From an uncultured Bacteroidales bacterium (GTDB lineage: Bacteria; Bacteroidota; Bacteroidia; Bacteroidales; P3), in assembly GCA_905234665.1 (NCBI GenBank), contig CAJOIV010000005.1, positions 1 to 64,000 on the forward strand: 64,000 nt of DNA. Direction: 5' to 3'. Shown piece by piece: positions 56,874-64,000 of this stretch. The first letter of the stretch is position 1, and each line of letters opens with the position of its first letter. A program made the translations under genes and the position numbers. A model generated the notes under the pieces. That model was not told where the DNA came from. It searched no databases and worked only from the letters and a program-made list of their open reading frames with translations.

Positions 56874-57677
56874 ATGACGAATCTTCTGACGAGACTCTTT
56901 TTGACGGCCGTATTGACGGTTGTGTGCGGCGTTTCGGTGTGCGCGCAGCCTGCCATAGGCAAAGTGACCGACAGCAACGACCTCTACTACAGCATTGTGA
57001 ACGGGAGTGCACAGTGGGTGGAGGTGACCTATCCGGGCGACCTTCCCCGCGGCATGTGGGATGGCTACGAGAAGCCGGCGGGCCATATCTACTTCCCCGC
57101 CGCCATCACCTATGAGGGGAAACGGTTCTCCCTGCACGAGATTGCTGCCTGGACCTTCATGGGCTGCAAAGGGATAACAGGCGTGGAGCTCTCGGAAGGG
57201 CTGAACAGCATCGGCTTCTCCGCTTTCGCTCTCTGCGAGGGGCTGACATCGGTTACTGTGCCCCAGTCGGTGAAGTTCTTGGGTGGCTGCATGTTCTTCG
57301 GATGCCGCAACCTGCAAGAGGCAACGCTCCCGCCCGATGTAAAAGAACTCATGGAACACACCTTCGCCGACTGCTACTCGTTGCGTAAGGTGGTTCTGCC
57401 CGAAAAGCTCCAGTTGATAGACCGTAGCGCCTTCGACCGTAGTGGTATCGAGTCCATCACGATTCCCGCAGGCGTGACCTTTATCGGCGAGAATGCCTTC
57501 AGGGGATGTAAGAACCTGCGGAGCATCGAGGTGAAGGCTGTCCGTCCGCCAGCCCTTGGCGAGGACGCTTTCGTCGGCGTCAGTGCGGAGACGGTTGTCT
57601 ACGTCCCACAAGGATGCGCCAATGCCTACCGCGAAGATCCCGACTGGAGCACTTTCCAGGATATCAGGGAGCGATAG
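56874..57677 (+). CDS. BspA-like leucine-rich-repeat (LRR_5) secreted protein
   Basis: LTSVTVPQSVKFLGGCMFFGCRNLQEATLPPDVKELMEHTFADCYSLRKVVLPEKL; start MTNLLTRLFLTAVLTVVCGVSVCAQ. Confidence 0.9.
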   Translation: MTNLLTRLFLTAVLTVVCGVSVCAQPAIGKVTDSNDLYYSIVNGSAQWVEVTYPGDLPRGMWDGYEKPAGHIYFPAAITYEGKRFSLHEIAAWTFMGCKGITGVELSEGLNSIGFSAFALCEGLTSVTVPQSVKFLGGCMFFGCRNLQEATLPPDVKELMEHTFADCYSLRKVVLPEKLQLIDRSAFDRSGIESITIPAGVTFIGENAFRGCKNLRSIEVKAVRPPALGEDAFVGVSAETVVYVPQGCANAYREDPDWSTFQDIRER

Positions 57678-57705
57678 TCGCGGCAATCACTATAAATGAC
57701 GTGAA

Positions 57706-57745
57706 GACTATTTGTGAAACCCGCCCGTTTCACAGGCAAATAGTC
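57706..57745. terminator. Hairpin between convergent genes (possible terminator, no T-run)
   Basis: GACTATTTG-TGAAAC...GTTTCA-cagg-CAAATAGTC. Confidence 0.5.
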
Positions 57746-58769
57746 ATCTCCCGGCAATCCATGCACACGCCGAGTCGATGATATTGTCGCGGCCCTGACT
57801 GAGGGCTGCCTCGCGGTCCAGTGTCAGACGGATATCCGGCGGCACGCCATTCTCGTAGTTCTTCCCCTCGGGCGTCAGCAGCCGCGTGATGGACAGCCTG
57901 TACCTCCACCCGTTGGGCAGCACCCCCATCGTCGGCAGTCCCAGTCCGCCGCCCGTCGTGTCGCCCATCAGCACCACCTCTTGATAGGTCTGGCAGCAGA
58001 CGGCGAACATGCTCGCCGCGCTGAAGCATCCGCGGTCGACAAGCACCACCACGGGTCCGTCGAAATAGCCATCCTCCACCACGGGCGCATAGCTCTCGGC
58101 GAGGGAGGAGAAATCGTCGTGACCCGGGCCCGACTTGATCTGGCTCCGATAGAGCAGTTGTCCCTTCGAGGGGAATACACTCAGGAAATTGTGGATGTTC
58201 GAGATGGCGCCTCCTCCGTTGCCGCGTATGTCCACAATCATCCCCTTTGCGTCGGGATAGGATGCGATAATGTGCTTCAGCTGGTCGGCAGTGATGCTGT
58301 TGGAAAAGGAGGAATAGCGCAGGTATGCCACCTTCCCCCCGTCCAGCCCTTGGTGGGCGACACCTCCAGTCGTGTGGTATCCGGCACCGAGATAGTTGAG
58401 GACCACCGCGTTGATGTCTATCTGGCTCTCGGCATAGAAGCGCCGATAGATAGAGTCGGAATGCGAGAGGTCGTAATTGCTGTACAGATTCACGTGGCCG
58501 TCGTGCAGCGTCGAGAGCATCGCTGCGCACACCGCGAAGAGGCTGTCGTCGTTCATCGTGTCCGAGACCTTCGGCCGCAATGTGTCGTACACCGCCTGCC
58601 AGTCCACCCCCTTCACGTCGAACATCGAATACTGCCTGTCTGTCTGCTGCCACAGATAGTCGAAAACAGCCGTTGGCGAAGCGTCCCCCTCACTGGGCAT
58701 CAGCACGCGCTCGCAGGAGGCAAAACAGGCCATAATTCCAAGTGCCAATAATATTTTTTTTGTCTTCAT
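57744..58769 (-). CDS. S41-family peptidase, lipoprotein
   Basis: AKGMIVDIRGNGGGAISNIHNFLSVF; VVVLVDRGCFSAASMFAV; GDTTGGGLGLP. Confidence 0.9.
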   Translation of the reverse strand: MKTKKILLALGIMACFASCERVLMPSEGDASPTAVFDYLWQQTDRQYSMFDVKGVDWQAVYDTLRPKVSDTMNDDSLFAVCAAMLSTLHDGHVNLYSNYDLSHSDSIYRRFYAESQIDINAVVLNYLGAGYHTTGGVAHQGLDGGKVAYLRYSSFSNSITADQLKHIIASYPDAKGMIVDIRGNGGGAISNIHNFLSVFPSKGQLLYRSQIKSGPGHDDFSSLAESYAPVVEDGYFDGPVVVLVDRGCFSAASMFAVCCQTYQEVVLMGDTTGGGLGLPTMGVLPNGWRYRLSITRLLTPEGKNYENGVPPDIRLTLDREAALSQGRDNIIDSACAWIAGR

Positions 58770-58785
58770 AGTCTTCTATTTTAGG

Positions 58786-59574
58786 TTACAACCTGAACAG
58801 CAGCGTCGCCTGCAATGTGTGCGAGGCCCTGTCGAATCGGTGTGGGCAATGCTCCGAAGTCCTCGATGTCAGGTGATGCCATTGGTAGGCCAGCTCCAGC
58901 CGGTTGCCGTTGCCCAGCATCAGTGTCGCCCCCGTATGCCACCATACGGAAGCACCTGCCACGAGGTATCCTTCATGCCCGCTAAAATGGTCGGTCACGG
59001 GATTGTCCATGGTCTGGTCATAGTTGGCAATGTACGCGTAACCAGGACGGTACACATGCCCAACGGGCGACACCATCAGCTGCGTGTGGAACCGCCACGG
59101 CCCTGCGTCCAGCTCGCCGCGACCACCGGCGTACAGCATCATGAAATTCGACGTCCCCGTGCCGTTGTTCCCCAGTGCGGGTGTGTATCGGAAATCGAAC
59201 ATCTCGGCGCCCTCCACAGCCGCCAGCACCCGCCAACGGCTCTTCGACCAGACCTGCCACATCGCCCCGACGCGTGCCTCGGGAGAGAGGGCATAGCCCG
59301 AGGGCTCGCCGATTTTTAGTTTGTCCATGTAAATCCCTGCGCCAAAGGGAATTGACGCCGCCAGCCGCCACCGCTCCCGCTCCAAGAGAAACGACAGCGT
59401 GGGGCGCGCCTCCAGTCCCTCGTAAATCAGCGGACTCGTCCCCTGGTCACAGTACACGCCATAGCCTGCGCCACCCCCGACACCGAGCCAGCAGCCACAG
59501 GCCTGCTCCTGCGCCGCGATTGTCCCCACGGACATCACACCCGCCACAACAAGGATTATCAACAGCCTTTTCAT
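58786..59574 (-). CDS. Putative outer-membrane beta-barrel protein
   Basis: Signal peptide MKRLLIILVVAGVMSVGTIAAQ; alternating strands; C-terminal TLQATLLFRL. Confidence 0.65.
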   Translation of the reverse strand: MKRLLIILVVAGVMSVGTIAAQEQACGCWLGVGGGAGYGVYCDQGTSPLIYEGLEARPTLSFLLERERWRLAASIPFGAGIYMDKLKIGEPSGYALSPEARVGAMWQVWSKSRWRVLAAVEGAEMFDFRYTPALGNNGTGTSNFMMLYAGGRGELDAGPWRFHTQLMVSPVGHVYRPGYAYIANYDQTMDNPVTDHFSGHEGYLVAGASVWWHTGATLMLGNGNRLELAYQWHHLTSRTSEHCPHRFDRASHTLQATLLFRL

Positions 59575-59616
59575 AACTTTTTTTCTCTAAATGTTCGCTA
59601 TTCAAAAAAAAATGCC

Positions 59617-59625
59617 TACCTTTGC
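59617..59625 (+). promoter_or_regulatory. -7 element TACCTTTGC
   Basis: TAnnTTTGC consensus about 60 bp upstream of start 59686. Confidence 0.6.
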
Positions 59626-59685
59626 AATTTGAATACAAAAGTACGAACAATTTCCGACATAGAGAATAATAAAAACGTAAATACA

Positions 59686-61095
59686 ATGAAGACAGTAAGA
59701 AAGAGTACACTTTTCGGCCTTTTCACGGCTGCGATTTTGTCTGTTGGATGCCTCGTTTCCTGCAATCAAAAGCAGAATAGCGACTCCGAAATCGACGCAA
59801 TGCGCGCCAGACTCAATGCCATCATGCTTGAACACCAGCAGATGCAACTCGACTACGAGAACTACACCTCCAATCTTGCCGCCAAGGACAGCGCCATCCA
59901 GGCCCAGGCTCAGGAAATCGAGCGCCTCTTGGCCGAGTTGAAGACCGCACAGAACGCCAAGCCCAGAGTCGCTGGCGACAATTCCGCCCGTCTCAACAAG
60001 CAAGCTGCCGAACTCAAGGCCAAACAGGGACAGATTGTCGAACTCGAGAACCGCCTCGAGCAGCAGACCCGCGAGCTGGCCGCCCTCCGCGAAATCGCCA
60101 GCCGCAATGGTAATAATGTCAGTGAGCAGGACCTCACCACCATCACCCGACTCCAGCGTGAGATCGACGATCAGGACCTTCTCATCGCCGACCTCTCCAA
60201 CGAGAAGGTCATCCTCACCAACCGCAACGACTCCCTCGTCGCCCTCGTGGCTTTCCTCACTTCCCGTCAGCAGCCTGCCAGTGCTGATGCCAACGCCCAG
60301 TATGCCGTCCGCGTGGCCCAGCTCGAAGGCCAGGTCAACCAGCAGCAGGAAGAAATCGAACGCCTCCAGGCCGAGTTGAAGGAGCAGATTGCCCTCGTCG
60401 CCGAGGCCCAGGGCATGGCCGAGAGCGCCAAGAGCGATGCCGCCGCCAGCAAGAAGGCCGCTGCCTCCACCAAGGGCGCCGTCAACAAGAAACTCGCCGA
60501 ACTGGAAGAGATGTGCAACAAGTATGCTGAAGAGATCGCCCGCCTCAAGGCCGAGAACGAGCAACTCAAGAACGAGAACGACAGCCTCCGCACCGAAGTC
60601 TCCTCCATGCGTCAGGAAGCCGAGCAGACCGCCATGGCCAACGCCAAGCTGGCCCAGAAGGTGAGCCAGGCCGCCATCCTCGTCACCAAAGACCTCTCCG
60701 TCACTCCTCTCAAGCGCGTGGCCAGCAACAGCGGCAAGGAGACCAACCGTGCCTCGGCAGTCACCACCCTCAAGATTGACGGTGTCATCCTCGACAACAA
60801 TGTCGTCGACCCCGGTTCCGTCGTACTCTATGTCCGCATCACCAACGGCGCCGGCCAGCCTGTCTACACACCCAGGTATGACGGACGTGGCGAGCTGGTC
60901 CCCCAGGAGTTCGATGTCAACGGCGAGAAGGTCATCTACACCGTGGCCCAGACCGTCGAATTCACGGGCGAAAGCCGTCCCTTCACCATTGTCTGGAACA
61001 AAGGCGAAGATGTCGAACTGACCGCCGGCATCTACAAAGTGGCCCTCTTCGCCAACGGCAACATCATCGGCACCACCACCTTCCGCCTCAAATAA
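59686..61095 (+). CDS. Coiled-coil lipoprotein
   Basis: Lipobox LVSC; long heptad region AQAQEIERLLAELKTAQ...; C-terminal beta-rich domain. Confidence 0.8.
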   Translation: MKTVRKSTLFGLFTAAILSVGCLVSCNQKQNSDSEIDAMRARLNAIMLEHQQMQLDYENYTSNLAAKDSAIQAQAQEIERLLAELKTAQNAKPRVAGDNSARLNKQAAELKAKQGQIVELENRLEQQTRELAALREIASRNGNNVSEQDLTTITRLQREIDDQDLLIADLSNEKVILTNRNDSLVALVAFLTSRQQPASADANAQYAVRVAQLEGQVNQQQEEIERLQAELKEQIALVAEAQGMAESAKSDAAASKKAAASTKGAVNKKLAELEEMCNKYAEEIARLKAENEQLKNENDSLRTEVSSMRQEAEQTAMANAKLAQKVSQAAILVTKDLSVTPLKRVASNSGKETNRASAVTTLKIDGVILDNNVVDPGSVVLYVRITNGAGQPVYTPRYDGRGELVPQEFDVNGEKVIYTVAQTVEFTGESRPFTIVWNKGEDVELTAGIYKVALFANGNIIGTTTFRLK

Positions 61096-61125
61096 AACCC
61101 GTACACCCGGGCCCACAGACAACAC

Positions 61126-62523
61126 ATGTCCAACCAGGAAAAATACAACACCCTGCGCAAGGCATACCCCGAGTTTGTCTACGAAACATACCACTATAAT
61201 GTGCAGCCCGACGGGCTGCACATTGTCTTTTCATTCAGCATCGGCGAGCATCGGTTCCAGCCCTGCTCGTTCATCCCCGCACGTTCCTTCCTCCGGTTCG
61301 ACCAGCCCCGCGAGACGATGGACGCCCTCGTCTTCAGCATCGGGATGATTGAACTCATCAGCTACTGGAAGTGTGCCTGTCCCCCCGTTGTCAAGGTCCG
61401 CTGCGGCGCCCTCGACGACACGCAGAAAGCCTTCTGGCGGAAACTCTACTGGCACGGACTCGGCGAGTTCCTCTACATCAACGGCATCACCGCCACACAG
61501 GAAACGTTCTTGGAAATTAGGAATGAGGAATTAGGAATTAGGAATGGTGTTGGACACACTCCTCCGCCCCTGCGGGGCACCTCCCCTAACTTAGGGGAGG
61601 AGTTGGAAGGAGCCAATTCTCAATTCTACTTGGTCCCCATCGGAGGCGGCAAAGACTCTGTGGTCACCCTCGAGTTGCTGAGGTCGGCACGACTGGGAAA
61701 GGTTGTCCCCCTCATCATGAACCCACGCGGCGCCACCGTCGGATGCATCCAGGCCGCAGGCTATACCATGGACGACGTGCTGGAAATCCGCCGCACCATC
61801 GACCCCCATCTGCTTGAACTCAACGCACAAGGGTTCCTGAACGGGCACACCCCCTTCAGCGCCATGCTGGCCTTCTACACCCTCCTGGCTGCCCAGCTCA
61901 GCGGCATCCCCAACATCGCCCTCTCCAACGAGAACAGCGCAAACGAGTCGACGGTCGTGGGCACTGAGGTCAACCACCAGTACTCCAAGAGCCTCGAGTT
62001 CGAGAACGACTTCCGGGCATACGTCGCCCGCAACCTCTCGCCCGACTACAACTACTTCAGTTTCCTCCGCCCCCTCACCGAGCTCCATATCGCCATGCTT
62101 TTCAGCCGCTACGGGAAATACCATACCGTCTTTCGCAGCTGCAACGTCGGCAGCAAGCAGGACATCTGGTGCGGACACTGTGCCAAATGCCTTTTTGCCT
62201 ATATCATCCTCAGTCCCTTCATCGGGCCCGACCGCCTCAACGCCATTTTCGGGAAGGATATGCTGGACGACATCACGCTCCGCCACGAGTTCGACCAACT
62301 CATAGGCCGGGCCGAGACCAAGCCCTTCGAGTGTGTCGGCACCGTCAGCGAAGTCAACAGAGCCCTCTCCATGACCCTCGCCCGTTGGTATGCTGGCAAG
62401 CCTCTGCCTGCCCTGCTAACCGACTATCAGCCCAATCCGTCCCTCGCCTCAATGCCCCCCATCGCCACGGAGCACAACCTCAACGAATCCGAACTCTCAC
62501 TGCTACTGAACGCCATCCAATAA
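61126..62523 (+). CDS. murL: MurL-like UDP-MurNAc-L-Ala-L-Glu epimerase
   Basis: YLVPIGGGKDSVVTLELL; LNGHTPFSAMLAFYTLLAAQLSGIPNIALSNENSANESTVVGTEVNHQYSKSLEFE; CNVGSKQDIWCGHCAKCLF. Confidence 0.82.
   Translation: MSNQEKYNTLRKAYPEFVYETYHYNVQPDGLHIVFSFSIGEHRFQPCSFIPARSFLRFDQPRETMDALVFSIGMIELISYWKCACPPVVKVRCGALDDTQKAFWRKLYWHGLGEFLYINGITATQETFLEIRNEELGIRNGVGHTPPPLRGTSPNLGEELEGANSQFYLVPIGGGKDSVVTLELLRSARLGKVVPLIMNPRGATVGCIQAAGYTMDDVLEIRRTIDPHLLELNAQGFLNGHTPFSAMLAFYTLLAAQLSGIPNIALSNENSANESTVVGTEVNHQYSKSLEFENDFRAYVARNLSPDYNYFSFLRPLTELHIAMLFSRYGKYHTVFRSCNVGSKQDIWCGHCAKCLFAYIILSPFIGPDRLNAIFGKDMLDDITLRHEFDQLIGRAETKPFECVGTVSEVNRALSMTLARWYAGKPLPALLTDYQPNPSLASMPPIATEHNLNESELSLLLNAIQ
61513..61545. repeat. 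GGAATTA/GGAATGA array inside the murL-like ORF
   Basis: gaaattaggaatgaggaattaggaattaggaatgg. Confidence 0.85.
61552..61600 (+). repeat. Dispersed double-hairpin element, copy 3 (inside the murL-like ORF)
   Basis: GGACACACTCCTC-CGCCCCtgcGGGGCA-CCTCCCCTAACTTAGGGGAGG. Confidence 0.88.
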
Positions 62524-62524
62524 T

Positions 62525-64000
62525 ATGTACAAACAGGAACAACTGACAGCCCTACTTGCCGACCGCCGCATCCTCATCGCAGGATACGGACGTGAGGGTC
62601 AGAGCACTCACGCTCTCCTGCGCCGGCTCCTGCCAGAGGCTCCTGTCGACATCGCCCGCAACGACGAAGAGATATTCGCCTGCCTCGCAAAGACCTCTTA
62701 CGGTTCAATCATCAAGTCGCCCGGCATCCCCACCATGAAGTTCGAGGGGCGTTGCGACCTGGATACCATCACCTCGCAGACCGACCTTTTCCTGCAGGTC
62801 TATGGTTCTCAGACCCTGGCCGTCACCGGGACCAAGGGCAAGAGCACGACGACGACACTTCTGCACCACCTGCTCAGGAATTCATTCCCCGAGCGCAATG
62901 TGGTTTTGGCGGGCAACATGGGCATCCCGCTCTTCGATATCCTCGACCGGCTCGACGAACGAAGTCTGGTCGTTGCCGAGTTCTCCTGCCACCAGCTCGA
63001 GAACATCCACCGCGGCCCCCATATCGGCATTCTCCTCAACCTCTACCAGGAACACCTCGACCATTACCATGACTACCGTGGCTACCAGATGGCCAAGATG
63101 CAGATGGTGCTGCGGATGGACGAGCACGACCACTGCTTCTATTGCACCGACAGTCACGACCTGCAGGCAATCGTGCAACAGCAAGAATCTAACATCTCCG
63201 CCACGCTCCACCCCTACAGCCTCTCCACCGCGCAACACTCACCCATAGCGCAATGGAAAACCTCACTGTGCGGTGACCATAACCTCTGCAATATCTATGC
63301 CGCCGTCTCCGCCGCCCGACTGGCGGGTGCACCCGAAAAGTCTTTGCAAAACGCACTGACAACTTTCAAAGGTCTCCCGCACCGACTGGAACTGGTGGGC
63401 ACATACAACAATGGTTTGTCAGCCCGGACACCGGGTCAGCCCGGACATCGGGTCACCTTCTACAATGACTCCATCTCCACCATCCCCGAAGCCACTATCG
63501 CCGCCATCGAAGCCCTTCAAAAAGTCAACACCCTCATCCTTGGAGGATTCGACCGTGGAATAGACTACCATATCCTTGGCGACTTCCTGCGTCAGAACCC
63601 TCTCGGACAGCAGGTGCAGAACATCGTCTTTGTCGGACAGGCGGGCCGTCGCATGATGCAGGAATGGGACCTCCCCGACCGCAACACCCTCGTCGAAGAC
63701 GACTACACCCTCATCGTCCCATGGTGCTACACCTTCACCGAGAGCGACAGGATCTGCCTCCTTTCCCCCGCCGCCGCCAGCTACGACGCCTTTAAGAACT
63801 TCGAAGAGCGCGGGGACACCTTCAAAAAGTTAGTGGAATCAATCCCCGAGGGAAACGACGGCCTCTCACCATGGGCTGATATAAGGCACGACCTCCACGA
63901 CCATCCCCAGACCGCCGGCAACGAACAGTACGCCCACGACCTCATCGTCAGCCACCTTCAGGAATTACACCCCGACAAGGTCTATACCCATGTGGGCGGC
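62525..64000 (+). CDS. murD: MurD-family ligase (MurD2-like) whose frame continues into an M20-like peptidase domain; partial, runs off the right edge
   Basis: Hand translation from ATG 62525 is open to the edge: LAVTGTKGKSTTTTLLHHLL...LLSPAAASYDAFKNFEERGDTFKKLVESIPEGNDGLSPWADIRHDLHDHPQTAGNEQYAHDLIVSHLQELHPDKVYTHVGG. Confidence 0.88.
   Translation, partial: MYKQEQLTALLADRRILIAGYGREGQSTHALLRRLLPEAPVDIARNDEEIFACLAKTSYGSIIKSPGIPTMKFEGRCDLDTITSQTDLFLQVYGSQTLAVTGTKGKSTTTTLLHHLLRNSFPERNVVLAGNMGIPLFDILDRLDERSLVVAEFSCHQLENIHRGPHIGILLNLYQEHLDHYHDYRGYQMAKMQMVLRMDEHDHCFYCTDSHDLQAIVQQQESNISATLHPYSLSTAQHSPIAQWKTSLCGDHNLCNIYAAVSAARLAGAPEKSLQNALTTFKGLPHRLELVGTYNNGLSARTPGQPGHRVTFYNDSISTIPEATIAAIEALQKVNTLILGGFDRGIDYHILGDFLRQNPLGQQVQNIVFVGQAGRRMMQEWDLPDRNTLVEDDYTLIVPWCYTFTESDRICLLSPAAASYDAFKNFEERGDTFKKLVESIPEGNDGLSPWADIRHDLHDHPQTAGNEQYAHDLIVSHLQELHPDKVYTHVGG
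63418..63457 (+). repeat. 17-bp tandem repeat GTCAGCCCGGACAYCGG x2 in murD
   Basis: gtcagcccggacaccgg gtcagcccggacatcgg gtcacc, encoding LSARTPGQPGHRVT. Confidence 0.9.

Overview
This 64 kb window is a chromosomal segment of a Bacteroidetes (Bacteroidales-like) genome. The lineage call rests on TAnnTTTGC promoters, type IX secretion (T9SS) C-terminal domains, a complete Bat aerotolerance operon and a class A RNase P RNA. Most genes are housekeeping: rsmI-like (partial), rluB-like, pheT, glnS, tyrS, gyrB, nfo, pepE, trmO, comB, and murL plus murD (partial). There are also T9SS cargo proteins, including a 3067-aa protein with about 53 Cys-paired repeats of roughly 50 aa. I saw no CRISPR array, prophage, IS element, tRNA or rRNA operon. 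The main unexplained signals are: (1) families of short repeats (a double-hairpin element, 7-11 bp tandem arrays, a 17 bp GC-rich unit) that lie inside housekeeping ORFs in frame and also supply signal-peptide coding sequence; (2) an ECF sigma factor paired with an anti-sigma-like membrane protein that ends in a T9SS type-B sorting domain; (3) a MurL-MurD pair in which the MurD frame runs on without a stop into an M20-peptidase-like domain; (4) a periplasmic binding protein with its two halves in circularly permuted order; (5) a caspase-fold protein that has lost its catalytic Cys. Family assignments come from recognising sequence motifs by eye; no database search was run.
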